The notes beneath the pieces were generated by a model that saw only the letters and a list, made by a program, of their open reading frames with translations, was not told the origin of the DNA and did not search any database. A DNA stretch of 64,000 bases, from assembly GCF_002934365.1 (NCBI RefSeq), contig NZ_PTIY01000001.1, positions 1-64,000 of the forward strand, in the 5' to 3' direction. The number at the start of each line of letters is the position of its first letter. Positions within the stretch are counted from its first letter, which is position 1. The stretch is from Methylobacter tundripaludum. GTDB lineage: Bacteria; Pseudomonadota; Gammaproteobacteria; Methylococcales; Methylomonadaceae. Made by a program: the position numbers and the translations under genes. Positions 38,436 to 48,685 of this stretch are shown piece by piece.

Positions 38436-39410
38436 CTACGCCACATTCGCAATAACAATAGCCCGTTTAGGAGCAGGCAAGCCTTCGCAAGTCAGCTGCG
38501 GATTTTTCGCATCCAGAAAGTCTTTCAACGAATGGAAGATCATCCACTCCGTAGTCCGTTGCTCTTCGATGCTGGTTACAGTAACGTCAACCACACGGAT
38601 ATTTTTAAACCCGCAGCGCTTTAGCCAGCTAACCAGCGTGTCGCAACTGGGCAGGAACCAGACGTTGCGCATTCTGGCGTAACGGTCTTCCGGCAATAAG
38701 ACTTGGCCTAAGCCGCCGTCGATAACCAGGGTTTCCAACACCAGTTCGCCGCCGGGTTGCAGACAGTCTCTTAATTCCATCAGATGATCGATAGGCGAAC
38801 GGCGATGGTACAACACGCCCATCGAAAATACCGTGTCGAACGCCTTCAAGCCGTAAGGCATGTCTTCGATGCCCATCGGCAGGACGTAAACCGGCGCTTC
38901 GCCATACAATTTTCTGACCAGTTGAAACTGCATGACATTGAGCATCATCGGATCGATTCCGACCACTGTTTTGGCACCCGCGCCGAGCATGCGCCAGCAA
39001 TGATAGCCGTTGCCGCAGCCGACATCCAACACCAGACGGTGTTCCAGCGGCGCGATATGATCTTTCAGTCGGTTCCACTTCCAGTCTGAGCGCCATTCGG
39101 TGTCTACATGGATGCCGAATAGGTTGTACGGGCCTTTACGCCAGGGATGCAGGGCTTTTAACTGGCTTTCAAGCTGATTTTTTGCTGTCGCGGACAGGTC
39201 GTCCGAACCGCCTATCTGCACCGCATCAGTATCCAGCACGCGTTGTGCGGCAGGCAATACCGGCACGCTGTCGACCAGCGCCTGCCACTCCGCCAAATTG
39301 CCATGCCTGGACTGATCAAAGCCTCGTTCAAGCTGCTCGGGAAGTATCTTTACCCAAGCGTCGGCCTTGGCATCGATCAGCGCATCGTATAAGGGTTGAT
39401 AATCGATCAT
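38436..39410 (-). CDS. cmoB: tRNA U34 carboxymethyltransferase CmoB
   Basis: It has 324 aa. It transfers the carboxymethyl group from carboxy-S-adenosylmethionine to 5-hydroxyuridine at tRNA position 34, making cmo5U. Signatures are LHPWRKGPYNLFGIHVDTEW, VLDVGCGNGYHCWRMLGAGA (cofactor loop), VFSMGVLYHRRSPIDHL and RNVWFLPS. It overlaps cmoA by four bases, and the two enzymes act in sequence. Confidence 0.96.
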   Translation of the reverse strand: MIDYQPLYDALIDAKADAWVKILPEQLERGFDQSRHGNLAEWQALVDSVPVLPAAQRVLDTDAVQIGGSDDLSATAKNQLESQLKALHPWRKGPYNLFGIHVDTEWRSDWKWNRLKDHIAPLEHRLVLDVGCGNGYHCWRMLGAGAKTVVGIDPMMLNVMQFQLVRKLYGEAPVYVLPMGIEDMPYGLKAFDTVFSMGVLYHRRSPIDHLMELRDCLQPGGELVLETLVIDGGLGQVLLPEDRYARMRNVWFLPSCDTLVSWLKRCGFKNIRVVDVTVTSIEEQRTTEWMIFHSLKDFLDAKNPQLTCEGLPAPKRAIVIANVA

Positions 39411-40138
39411 TTCAGCGCAATGATCGAGGCGAAGTTGAAGTATTGGAACCAGACTTCGGCGCTGCTGAATCCGACTTCGCGCAAGCGGTTTTGATGCTGG
39501 GCAAAGGTCTCGGGAATCAGCACATTTTCCAGTGCTGTGCGTTTTTGACTGACTTCCAGATCGCTGTAACCTTGGGCCTTTTTAAAGGCATGATGCATTT
39601 GGGTTTGCAATTCCTGTTGCCGGTCGTCATCGAATTTGAGTTTTTCCGACAGGATTAAAATGCCGCCGGGCAACAGTCCCTGATAGATTTTTTGCAACAG
39701 ACAGAACCGATCTTCAAGCGGAATAAACTGTAGCGTGAAGTTCAAGACCACCACCGAGGCGTTTTCAATAGCGACTTCTCGAATGTCTCTGCACTGCACA
39801 TCGACTGCAACCGGCGCATGGTCTTTTTGCAATGCCTGCTGAAAACGCGTCACCATCGCTTCGGAGTTATCGACGGCGATAATGCGGCAGTTTTCAGCTT
39901 CAATCTGGTGGCGCATCGACAAGGTTGCCGCGCCTAAAGAGCAGCCCAGGTCGTAGCAGACGCTATGTTCACGGGCAAAGCGCCCGGCCAAAAGACCTAT
40001 CGCGGAAATAATCGCACTGTAACCGGGAACGGACCGTTGAATCATGTCCGGGAAGACGCCGGCTACCGTTTCGTCAAATTTAAAAGCGCCGACTTCGCCA
40101 ATGGGGCTGGCATAAATGGAGTCTTTCGGGAAGTTCAT
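39407..40138 (-). CDS. cmoA: Carboxy-S-adenosyl-L-methionine synthase CmoA
   Basis: It has 243 aa. It makes carboxy-SAM from SAM and prephenate for CmoB. SIYASPIGEVGAFKFDETVA and FPDMIQRSVPGYSAIISAIG are family motifs, the cofactor loop is YDLGCSLGAATL, and NFTLQFIPLEDR follows. It is first of the two-gene operon on the minus strand. Confidence 0.96.
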   Translation of the reverse strand: MNFPKDSIYASPIGEVGAFKFDETVAGVFPDMIQRSVPGYSAIISAIGLLAGRFAREHSVCYDLGCSLGAATLSMRHQIEAENCRIIAVDNSEAMVTRFQQALQKDHAPVAVDVQCRDIREVAIENASVVVLNFTLQFIPLEDRFCLLQKIYQGLLPGGILILSEKLKFDDDRQQELQTQMHHAFKKAQGYSDLEVSQKRTALENVLIPETFAQHQNRLREVGFSSAEVWFQYFNFASIIALK

Positions 40139-40176
40139 GAATTAAAAAGCAGGACGGAACCGCTGTTGGGTTGAGT

Positions 40177-40204
40177 AAGGGCGACCTATCGGCCGCCCTT
40201 TTGT
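40177..40204 (+). terminator. Hairpin terminator between mlaC-like gene and cmoA
   Basis: AAGGGCGACCTATCGG is followed by CCGCCCTTTT, giving GGGCG..CGCCC arms and a T-run on the plus strand. Both flanking genes are on the minus strand, where only two T follow the stem, so its termination strength for them is uncertain. Confidence 0.55.
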
Positions 40205-40237
40205 TCTGTGGGTATGCGGGGTAAACCGGGTGTAGCT

Positions 40238-40882
40238 TTAAGAATTCGCAGCCGTTTTATCCGACAATGCTTCGGCATTACGTTTAACCAATCCTTCAAT
40301 AACCGCGTTTAATGAGCCTTTGGTTTGAACCTCATTGCTGAAGGTAGTGCGGTAGTTGGTCACCAGACTCACGCCTTCAATCATAATGTCGTAAGCTTTC
40401 CATTCACCATCACGCAGCACCATCCGGTAATTAACGCCGATCGGCTGTATTCCGGGTTGTAATACTTCGGTTTTTACAATGACTTTTGTTTCGCCGTCTT
40501 GCATTTCAAGCGGCAGGAAACGAACCGACCAATCGGTAAATTCGACAAAAGCGCGGGAATAGGTTCTTACCAGCAGCGTTTGGAACTCATGCTTAAACCG
40601 CTCGCGTTCATCATTAGACGCCGTTTTCCAGAGCTTGCCCAAAACTAATTCTGAAATCCTGTCGAAATCTGTATGTGGATAAATAACTTCGTTGACGAAT
40701 TGCGTAATCTTGGCAAAGTCTTTGGTAAACGACTTATCTTGAAGTTTTTCCTGTAATTTCGCAGAAGCCTCTTGTATCGCTTGTTGTGGAGGCAACAAGT
40801 CAGCCGCGTTTACCTTGGCAACAGGCATTACACCAAGTAATACCGCAAATAAACCCAATATTGTAACTTGCTTAGCTTTCAT
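40238..40882 (-). CDS. MlaC/Ttg2D-family phospholipid-binding periplasmic protein
   Basis: It has 214 aa from ATG 40882 (MKAKQVTILG), preceded by GAGGG. The Sec signal peptide is cleaved near VNAADLL. The domain pattern VNEVIYPHTDFDRISELVLG and FKHEFQTLLVRTYSRAF is that of MlaC, the soluble carrier of phospholipids between outer and inner membrane. No mlaFEDB genes are adjacent, so it is a stand-alone paralogue; a hopanoid-type HpnM role is another possibility. Confidence 0.85.
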   Translation of the reverse strand: MKAKQVTILGLFAVLLGVMPVAKVNAADLLPPQQAIQEASAKLQEKLQDKSFTKDFAKITQFVNEVIYPHTDFDRISELVLGKLWKTASNDERERFKHEFQTLLVRTYSRAFVEFTDWSVRFLPLEMQDGETKVIVKTEVLQPGIQPIGVNYRMVLRDGEWKAYDIMIEGVSLVTNYRTTFSNEVQTKGSLNAVIEGLVKRNAEALSDKTAANS

Positions 40883-40939
40883 AAAACCCTCTAAAATCAA
40901 ACTGACGAATACGTTTACTCTCAAATATCGCCGTGGTAA

Positions 40940-42013
<1,074 letters not shown>

Positions 42014-42066
42014 TGCGTCTATTTTAAATAATCTTTTAATTTAACAACTGAAATGGAGCTTGTTTC

Positions 42067-42600
42067 ATGTCAGAAGACATTCTAATCACCGAAAAAAAAA
42101 AATTTCACATTGAAGAAGCCATTTTGGTTTTACTGCTGATCCTGTCGCTGGTCGGCATCGGGATCATGGATTTTTCTCCGGCCGACGGCTATGGCTACTG
42201 GCTCATTTTAGTTGTCGTATTTTGCCTGTTCGCAATGATTATCGGCTGGCTGCAATCCAAACACCGCGCCGACGACTTCAAGATCATACTCCGCGAACAA
42301 TCCATACACTGGTTCACCTCATTGCTGATCGTTGGCGGAATATTTTTAATCCATCAATCCGGGCGGATAGCCGAAGAAGACGCCGGCCTGATTATCCTAC
42401 TGATTTTATCGCTTTCGACCATACTCGACGGCCTGCGCGTAGGCTGGCGTTTTAGTCTGGTAGGGCTTTTTCTCGGGGTTGCCGCTGTGGTTTCGGTTTA
42501 TACGCCGCACTTTCTCTGGGTGGAATTGGGCATAGCCATTTTGATTGTTGCGGTGACCATTGCATGGGAGTTATGGATGGAGAAAAAAGCACAGTTATGA
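42067..42600 (+). CDS. Hypothetical five-helix inner-membrane protein
   Basis: It has 177 aa. After a charged N-terminus (EDILITEKKKFHIEE) there are about five hydrophobic helices (AILVLLLILSLVGIGI, YWLILVVVFCLFAMIIGW, WFTSLLIVGGIFLI, a segment around 103-135 and ELGIAILIVAVTIAW). The layout resembles TctB-type small subunits of tripartite tricarboxylate transporters, but no partner genes are near and I do not claim that function. Its stop overlaps the aroE start (ATGA), so the two are translationally coupled. Confidence 0.75.
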   Translation: MSEDILITEKKKFHIEEAILVLLLILSLVGIGIMDFSPADGYGYWLILVVVFCLFAMIIGWLQSKHRADDFKIILREQSIHWFTSLLIVGGIFLIHQSGRIAEEDAGLIILLILSLSTILDGLRVGWRFSLVGLFLGVAAVVSVYTPHFLWVELGIAILIVAVTIAWELWMEKKAQL

Positions 42601-43430
42601 TGCCCACTGACCGCTACGCCGTATTTGGCCACCCTATCAAACACAGCAAATCGCCGCGCATTCACCGTCTTTTTGCCGCACAAACCGGACAAACGCTCGA
42701 ATACATCGCCGAGGAAGTCCCGGCCGAACAATTCCAGGCCGCCGTTGAGGCGTTTTTTGCCGCGGGCGGCAAGGGTTTAAATTGCACCGTGCCGCTGAAA
42801 GAACTCGCCTGGAGCTACGCAGACCATAAAACCGAACGCGCCCAGCTGAGCAAGGCGGTCAACACGCTCGCGCTTCAACCGGACGGCGCTATTTTGGGCG
42901 ACAACACCGACGGCATCGGCTTGGTAACCGACCTGACCACTAATCATGGCATCGCCTTATCGGGCGCCCGTATCCTGATTTTGGGCGCCGGCGGCGCCAG
43001 CCGGGGCATCATACTTCCAATACTTGAGAAATCTCCGAAAACCCTGGTTATCGCCAACCGCACCAAGGATAAGGCCGTCAAGCTGGCGGCTGAATTTCAC
43101 GGCAAAGGTCCTGTTACCGGCTGCGGCTTTGACGATTTAGCAAACCGGCAGTTCGATTTGATTTTAAACGCGACCTCAGCCAGTTTGAGCGGCCAGTTAC
43201 CGCCACTGCCGACCGGTTTACTCGCAGCGGGCGGCATGTGTTACGACCTCGCCTACGGCAACGAGCCGACCGCTTTTGTGCGTTGGGGACAGGATAATCA
43301 TGCGGCAAAAAGCCTGGATGGATTGGGTATGTTGGTTGAGCAGGCGGCGGAAGCTTTTTTTATCTGGCGCGGCGTTCGGCCTAAAACCCGGCCTGTTATT
43401 GAACTGCTGAATTCAGAGCGGCAAGCTTGA
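42597..43430 (+). CDS. aroE: Shikimate dehydrogenase (NADP+)
   Basis: It has 277 aa from ATG 42597 (overlapping ATGA); a second ATG follows at once. It reduces 3-dehydroshikimate in the chorismate pathway. Substrate motif YAVFGHPIKHSKSPRIH, catalytic Lys in NCTVPLKELAW, Asp in LGDNTDGIGLV, and the NADP loop ILGAGGASRGI with ANRT specificity motif are all present. Heptad repeats follow directly after the stop. Confidence 0.95.
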   Translation: MMPTDRYAVFGHPIKHSKSPRIHRLFAAQTGQTLEYIAEEVPAEQFQAAVEAFFAAGGKGLNCTVPLKELAWSYADHKTERAQLSKAVNTLALQPDGAILGDNTDGIGLVTDLTTNHGIALSGARILILGAGGASRGIILPILEKSPKTLVIANRTKDKAVKLAAEFHGKGPVTGCGFDDLANRQFDLILNATSASLSGQLPPLPTGLLAAGGMCYDLAYGNEPTAFVRWGQDNHAAKSLDGLGMLVEQAAEAFFIWRGVRPKTRPVIELLNSERQA

Positions 43431-43545
43431 AGGGCAAAGGGCAAAGGGCAAAGGGCAAAGGGCAAAGGGCAAAAATAGCTTGCATTGAAATTTAAGAAGC
43501 CGTCAAATTTTTCGCCTTTCGCCTTTCGCCTTTCGCCTTTCGCCT
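43431..43545. repeat. Heptanucleotide tandem repeats in inverted arrangement (aroE/yrdA)
   Basis: Six perfect AGGGCAA units (43431-43472) begin right after the aroE stop, and five perfect TTCGCCT units (43511-43545) end exactly at the stop codon of the convergent yrdA gene. The two arms are complementary at five of seven positions per unit, separated by 38 bp. The region is the clearest example of the heptad family in the window; unit number is likely variable. Confidence 0.92.
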
Positions 43546-44082
43546 TTACTCCTGCACCTTCAAATACTCATTTTTCAACTGAATATACTGCCGGGAAGAA
43601 TATTCCAGAAACTCCTTTTCGGATTCCTTTAAAGGCCTGGCTTGTTGGGCCGGAACACCCACATAAAGATAGCCGCTCTCCAGTTTTTTCCCCGGCGGCA
43701 CGAGCGCACCTGCGCCCAGCATCACATAATCTTCAAGAACGGCGCCGTCCATAATAATCGCGCCTATCCCTACCAGACAATAATCGCCGACAGTGCAGGC
43801 ATGAACCACCGCCCTGTGCCCTATCGTTACGCCCTTGCCTATGATTAAGGGATGGCCTTGAGCCGTATATTTTCCGGCGTGAGTGACATGCAATACCGAA
43901 CCGTCCTGAACATTGGTGCCGGCGCCAATCGTGATGCTTTCAACATCGCCCCTGACCACCGTCGTTGGCCATATAGAGACATCGTCACCCAAGGTGACAT
44001 CGCCGATCACCACGGCGCTGTCATCTATAAAAACCGAGCTGCCGATTTCAGGTTGTTTATCGTTAAATTTTCTAACCGCCAC
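43546..44082 (-). CDS. Gamma-class carbonic anhydrase-like protein (YrdA family)
   Basis: It has 178 aa from GTG 44082 (AVRKFNDKQPEIG), with GGGAG upstream; a further GTG at 44103 is possible. It is a left-handed beta-helix of hexapeptide repeats (VVIGDVTLGDDVSIWPTTVV, ITIGAGTNVQDGSVLH). Metal-binding His residues are in VLHVTHAG and GHRAVVHACTVG. Family members bind zinc or iron; carbonic anhydrase activity is not certain for the YrdA branch. It is convergent with aroE. Confidence 0.9.
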   Translation of the reverse strand: MAVRKFNDKQPEIGSSVFIDDSAVVIGDVTLGDDVSIWPTTVVRGDVESITIGAGTNVQDGSVLHVTHAGKYTAQGHPLIIGKGVTIGHRAVVHACTVGDYCLVGIGAIIMDGAVLEDYVMLGAGALVPPGKKLESGYLYVGVPAQQARPLKESEKEFLEYSSRQYIQLKNEYLKVQE

Positions 44083-44115
44083 TTCGCTCTCCCGCTTGCA
44101 CACTCAATGGACTCA

Positions 44116-45189
44116 TTACGCCTGCACCCGGCCCAACGCATATAAAGCCGCGGCCAAAGCAATCAGACTGGGAGCAACCGCCATAAACGGTGGATTAAGG
44201 TCATAAATCAGCCCGAGATGCCCGACAATTTTATCAATAATATTAAATGTCATACCGATCACAACGCCTATCATCATCCTGCCGCCAACGTTAACGCCGC
44301 GCTTAACACCGATAACAAAGGGCGCAGACACCAGCAACATAACGAAAACGACCAGGGGATTGACCACGCGTCCCCAGAAAGCCAGCTCAAAATCGTGCGA
44401 TTTTTGATGATTATCCTTTAAAAAATCAATATACATAGCCAGATCATACATGGATAGATTATTCGGATTGACCACAACAATATCCAATAAATCAGGAGCA
44501 ACGGTTGAACGCCATATTTGCTCACTTTGATGGCTTGCAGCCATCTGCTCTATTGAAATGTCCGATTGTTTGATTTGATCTAATTTCCATTGCTCATTGC
44601 CTTGAAAAACAGCCTTTTCTGCATGTGTTGAATGGCGCAAATGACGCTGGTCGTCAATCTCATAAATGCTGATGTCAGCCAAACTTCCGTCATCTTGTAC
44701 TGTGCGGACATTGATGAATTTTTTGCCTTCGCGCAACCAAAGTCCATATTTGGCACTCATAATAATCTTGCCTTCATCGACGGCGGTGACCTTGATCATT
44801 TGCGCCATCCGCTCGGCTTCCGGCGCGATAAACTCGCCGACCAGTATCGAAATCAGGACCAGAATCGCGCCTGCCGCCATAACCGCCCTGATAATACCCA
44901 GAATGGATAAGCCTGCCGCCCGCATGGCGATAAGCTCGCGGTTATTGCCCATCGCGCCCAATATGAACAGACTGCCTAATAAGGCCGATGCGGGCATTAA
45001 CTCATAAAAAACGGAAGGCGATCCCAAAGCGACATAATAAAAAATCTCTGTTAAACCGTAGTGTCCTTTACCCAAATCCTTTAGCTGATCACTGAAGGTA
45101 AACAAATTGAATAAGGTCAACAATAATACAACGGCGACAAAAGAACCCTTTAATATTTCCCGGACTATATAGCCTGTTAATACATTCAC
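44116..45189 (-). CDS. lptG: LPS export ABC transporter permease LptG
   Basis: It has 357 aa. With LptF and the LptB ATPase it extracts LPS from the inner membrane. Six transmembrane helices in two triplets (about 15-110 and 270-350) flank a periplasmic beta-jellyroll. The start YIVREILKGSFVAVVLL and ELMPASALLGSLFILGAMGN with ELIAMRAAGLS (coupling helix) are LptG/F signatures. It overlaps lptF by four bases. LptG and LptF are assigned by order. Confidence 0.94.
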   Translation of the reverse strand: MNVLTGYIVREILKGSFVAVVLLLTLFNLFTFSDQLKDLGKGHYGLTEIFYYVALGSPSVFYELMPASALLGSLFILGAMGNNRELIAMRAAGLSILGIIRAVMAAGAILVLISILVGEFIAPEAERMAQMIKVTAVDEGKIIMSAKYGLWLREGKKFINVRTVQDDGSLADISIYEIDDQRHLRHSTHAEKAVFQGNEQWKLDQIKQSDISIEQMAASHQSEQIWRSTVAPDLLDIVVVNPNNLSMYDLAMYIDFLKDNHQKSHDFELAFWGRVVNPLVVFVMLLVSAPFVIGVKRGVNVGGRMMIGVVIGMTFNIIDKIVGHLGLIYDLNPPFMAVAPSLIALAAALYALGRVQA

Positions 45190-46295
45190 TTATGCACCAT
45201 TGCCTTGACTTGCATAAACAGCCATCGCCATCCGTATAATCTCGCCAATAAAATTCCGCCGATTACCAACAACAGGGTATTGACGCCGAAAGCACCCAGC
45301 CACGCGGGGATGGTTTGGTTCATGACCCAGCTCTGGCTGACGCGAATAAGATTTCCATAGCTGAAATAGATTAGGAAACCAGCCAGCATATTGCCGTAAA
45401 CACCGCCGCGAGGCGACATCTGGGCCAAAGGCACCGCAATAAAACTAAGCAACATGACCCCCATAGGAACGGAGAATCGGCGTTGCAATTCGGCAATATC
45501 GGTTACTTCACCGGAACTTATCAGCTGGTCGCTGGCCGCCGATTCCTTGCCTAATTTAACCGCAGTTGCTTCTTTGGTCTCCATTCTCACCGCATATTCG
45601 GAGAACTGCTCAACCACATAGTCCAAGGCTCCCGGCTGTCCCTGTATGCGCTCGCCATTTTCCAAAACGACATAGCGGCCGTCAGGCAAATCTTTCATCG
45701 TGCCCACTTCAGCGTTAATAATCGCCAAGCGGTTTCCCTGCCTATGTTGGACAAAAACCTGATACATCTTTTTATCGTCATCAATCTTTTCCACATAAAA
45801 AACCAAGTCCCCCTGGCTGTACTCGCTAAACTTTCCGGCGGCAACACCTCGAACATCGGACGACTCCTTATCCTCGTGCATGAGCAGCTCCATCTTGGCT
45901 TCCGCCCAGGGCGAGATGTAGAATGACAAGCCGGCTGCAGACACGCTTAACGGGAAAATCATCAGGAATATAGCCCGATAGACCGTTCCCGCTCCGCCTC
46001 CGGCTGAAGCCACTGCCGACATTTCCTGATCCCTGTACATTCTGCCCATAACCATCAACACCGCCATAAACAAGGCCGCCGGTAAAAAGGTCGCACTGGC
46101 GATAATCGTTTTCAAGCCAAGAACAGTCAACAGGGTTTCATTGGACACCTGTCCTTGAATAGCCTTGTCAAGAATCCTGATAAACTGGCGGCTGACGATA
46201 ATAACGACAATCACCGACCAAACCGCCATTAATGTTTTCAGCAAATCCATCGCAATCAGCTTATCCAGAACGGTGATTAACTTACGCCGTCCCAT
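45186..46295 (-). CDS. lptF: LPS export ABC transporter permease LptF
   Basis: It has 369 aa from ATG 46295 (MGRRKLITVL); the open frame to 46379 adds no conserved residues. The coupling segment LMVMGRMYRDQEMSAVASAG, periplasmic jellyroll (about 120-250) and PMGVMLLSFIAVPLAQMSPR are typical. It is divergent from arnT, so export and modification of LPS sit side by side. Confidence 0.93.
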   Translation of the reverse strand: MGRRKLITVLDKLIAMDLLKTLMAVWSVIVVIIVSRQFIRILDKAIQGQVSNETLLTVLGLKTIIASATFLPAALFMAVLMVMGRMYRDQEMSAVASAGGGAGTVYRAIFLMIFPLSVSAAGLSFYISPWAEAKMELLMHEDKESSDVRGVAAGKFSEYSQGDLVFYVEKIDDDKKMYQVFVQHRQGNRLAIINAEVGTMKDLPDGRYVVLENGERIQGQPGALDYVVEQFSEYAVRMETKEATAVKLGKESAASDQLISSGEVTDIAELQRRFSVPMGVMLLSFIAVPLAQMSPRGGVYGNMLAGFLIYFSYGNLIRVSQSWVMNQTIPAWLGAFGVNTLLLVIGGILLARLYGWRWLFMQVKAMVHK

Positions 46296-46639
46296 TTTAT
46301 GGCCTTTAGCCCAATTCGCTTCCAAGCGTATCTCCCCAATCGAAAATGTGTGTGTTGTAAAATAAAAACTTAAAATCAAAAAGATCGTTTTTTACCCGAA
46401 CCTGTAAATTATCGACCATTTTATAGAAACAGTACCATTAGAAGTAGCTTATTGTGTCCGCCCGGTATTTTGCAAACCGTGAGAAAATCATGTCTGCTGC
46501 AACAATGCAATACTAACAACATGATTATATTGGCTTTTTATCTATGCTCTTTGATATAAAAGTGTATAGAACCGCGGATTGTATTATCATTGTAAGCATT
46601 TACCAACACCTGCGACTCGATCTAAAGGAACAGCCAAAC
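46296..46639. other. Divergent promoter region lptF/arnT
   Basis: About 344 bp separate divergent lptF and arnT starts, AT-rich as expected for two promoters. I looked for tandem PmrA-type half sites (CTTAAG spaced by five bases) and did not find a convincing pair, so PmrAB control cannot be claimed. Confidence 0.5.
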
Positions 46640-48316
46640 ATGACACCAGCGTCTTTCCGTCAATACGGGATAAAGGGGGCAGTAATCGTTATTGCCGGAT
46701 TTATATGGTTTCTTTTGCTGGGTTACCGTGACCTGATAGAGCCGGATGAAGGGCGTTACGCCGAAATCGCCCGGGAAATGCTGAGCTCCGGCGACTGGGT
46801 TACGCCGCGCCTGAACGGCTTCAAGTATTTTGAAAAACCGCCTTTGCAGTATTGGGGCTCCGCGATCAGCATGGCCATATTAGGCGAAACCAATGCCGCC
46901 GCCAGGGTATGGTGTTCGGGACTTGGATTTGTCGCGGCCTTATGGGCCGGTTTTGTCGGCAAACGCCTTTATGGCGGCAGCGCCGGTTATTTCGCATTCC
47001 TGTTTTCAATCAGTACGGTTCTTTATGCCGGGATGGGGCACGCCAACAGTCTGGACATGGGCGTTAGCGCGCTACTGTTCATCGCCATGGGAGCCTTGGT
47101 ATTGGCGCAGACAGAACGGCATCGGCCGAACCAGGAACGAAACTGGATGCTGCTGGCCTGGGTCGCGCTTGCCGGAGCGACGCTGAGCAAAGGCCTGATC
47201 GGCCTGGTGCTGCCCGGCGGAACCCTGGTTCTGTACACCCTTTGGCAGCGCGACTGGGCGTTGTGGCGGCATTTGCATCTGGGCAAAGGTTTGCTGGTCT
47301 ATTTATTAGTAGCGGCACCCTGGTTTGTTGCGGTCAGCTACGCGAACCCCGAGTTCCCGCATTTCTTTTTCATTCATGAACATTTCGAGCGTTTTACCAG
47401 CGACGTTCACGGACGCACCAAGTCAAACTGGTATTTCTTCGCCGTCTTTGCGATAGGCGCAATGCCCTGGCTGTTCTCGGCAATAAACGGCGTGATTAAA
47501 CCACCGTTCTCCTGGCGCGCCGAACCGGGAAAATTCGAAGCCTCACGATTGCTTTGGGTTTATGCAATCTTTGTTTTCTTCTTCTTCTCAATTTCCCATT
47601 CCAAATTACCGGGCTATATCTTGCCGATGTTTCCGGCGCTGGCGCTGTTGGTCGGCGAGAACATGGCCAAGCGCAAACATTTTATTGCCGACGGCATTGT
47701 GGCTATAGTGCTTGCAAGCATTATCTTCATTTTCTTTATCTGGCAAGCCGATGATACCGCCAAGATTGGCCGATTAGCGGCGCACCTGCCATTGTTCCGT
47801 CCCTGGATTATTGCAACGGCTGTTTTAGCAGCTACTGCCGGTATTTCTACGCTGGTGTTCAGACACAAAAAGGATCTGGCTGTCTCCGTGTTTGCCCTGT
47901 GCGCGTTGCTTGGCATACAAATGCTTTCATGGGGCTATCAAAGCATCAGCGAACTGCGCTCCAGCCGGGCTATGGCGGAAGCGATTCAGTCCTACATCGC
48001 CCAAAGCGGCAAGAACAACGTGGAAATTTACGATATCGCGCGCTACGATCAATCGCTACCCTATTACTTGGGCCGAACCATTACCTTGGTCAATTTCACA
48101 GGGGAACTGGAATTCGGCATTAAACAGGAACCGCAAAAATGGCTAAGCGAGGCGGATTTCCTGCCTTTATGGTTAAACTCAGACCAGGCGATCGGCATAC
48201 TTAATCAGAAGACCTATAATGAATTGAACCTAGTGAACTTTCCATGGAATCAACCGAACTTTCCCATGCGTATAATCTATCAAAACTCCCGTTATATCGC
48301 GGTGGCCCGTCAATGA
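46640..48316 (+). CDS. arnT: Lipid A Ara4N transferase-like glycosyltransferase (ArnT/PMT family)
   Basis: This is an integral membrane GT-C glycosyltransferase of 558 aa from ATG 46640, with AAAGGA upstream. It moves 4-amino-4-deoxy-L-arabinose from undecaprenyl phosphate to lipid A on the periplasmic side. The first periplasmic loop DLIEPDEGRYAEIAREML carries the Asp/Glu metal residues, with EKPPLQYWGSA next. About 12 hydrophobic helices and a C-terminal periplasmic domain follow. The arn gene context makes ArnT more likely than a generic PMT. It overlaps the next gene by four bases. Confidence 0.9.
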   Translation: MTPASFRQYGIKGAVIVIAGFIWFLLLGYRDLIEPDEGRYAEIAREMLSSGDWVTPRLNGFKYFEKPPLQYWGSAISMAILGETNAAARVWCSGLGFVAALWAGFVGKRLYGGSAGYFAFLFSISTVLYAGMGHANSLDMGVSALLFIAMGALVLAQTERHRPNQERNWMLLAWVALAGATLSKGLIGLVLPGGTLVLYTLWQRDWALWRHLHLGKGLLVYLLVAAPWFVAVSYANPEFPHFFFIHEHFERFTSDVHGRTKSNWYFFAVFAIGAMPWLFSAINGVIKPPFSWRAEPGKFEASRLLWVYAIFVFFFFSISHSKLPGYILPMFPALALLVGENMAKRKHFIADGIVAIVLASIIFIFFIWQADDTAKIGRLAAHLPLFRPWIIATAVLAATAGISTLVFRHKKDLAVSVFALCALLGIQMLSWGYQSISELRSSRAMAEAIQSYIAQSGKNNVEIYDIARYDQSLPYYLGRTITLVNFTGELEFGIKQEPQKWLSEADFLPLWLNSDQAIGILNQKTYNELNLVNFPWNQPNFPMRIIYQNSRYIAVARQ

Positions 48317-48684
48317 ACCTTATTAGTTTCTGCATTATCCTGACCGGCGTCATGCTGAACGCCGTCGCGCAATTGGCGCTCAAAGCCAGCGTCAAGGAAA
48401 TGGGCGCTATCGGCTTGAATTTTGCTTCATCCTCCACGGCATTTCTGAAATTGGCGTTTGAGCCTTTTCTCTGGATCGGATTGTTTTGTTACGGTATCAG
48501 TGTCGTTGTCTGGATCTTGGCGCTGTCCAGGGTCGATGTCAGTATCGCCTATCCGATGCTGTCCATGGGCTATGTCGTCAATGCACTGTTCGCGTGGCAG
48601 TTGTTCGGCGAAGCCATGAATCCCGCCCGCATCATCGGGATGAGCATCGTCCTTCTCGGCGTTTACGTCTTGGCAAGGAGTTAA
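48313..48684 (+). CDS. Small four-helix transporter, ArnE/ArnF-like (EamA/SMR)
   Basis: It has 123 aa from ATG 48313, overlapping the arnT stop. The four transmembrane helices include MLNAVAQLALKASVKEMG and SRVDVSIAYPMLSMGYVVNA, as in ArnE/ArnF and other SMR-type proteins. ArnE and ArnF together are thought to flip undecaprenyl-phosphate-Ara4N; here only one such gene is present, so it may act as a homodimer or the partner is elsewhere. Confidence 0.85.
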   Translation: MNLISFCIILTGVMLNAVAQLALKASVKEMGAIGLNFASSSTAFLKLAFEPFLWIGLFCYGISVVVWILALSRVDVSIAYPMLSMGYVVNALFAWQLFGEAMNPARIIGMSIVLLGVYVLARS

Positions 48685-48685
48685 G

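Noticed and set aside
43431-43545. CRISPR-like array
   Set aside because: Units are 7 bp with no spacers and form inverted arms; no cas genes are in the window.
46380-46639. PmrA-type box upstream of arnT
   Set aside because: Only single imperfect CTTAA-like half sites were found, not a spaced pair.
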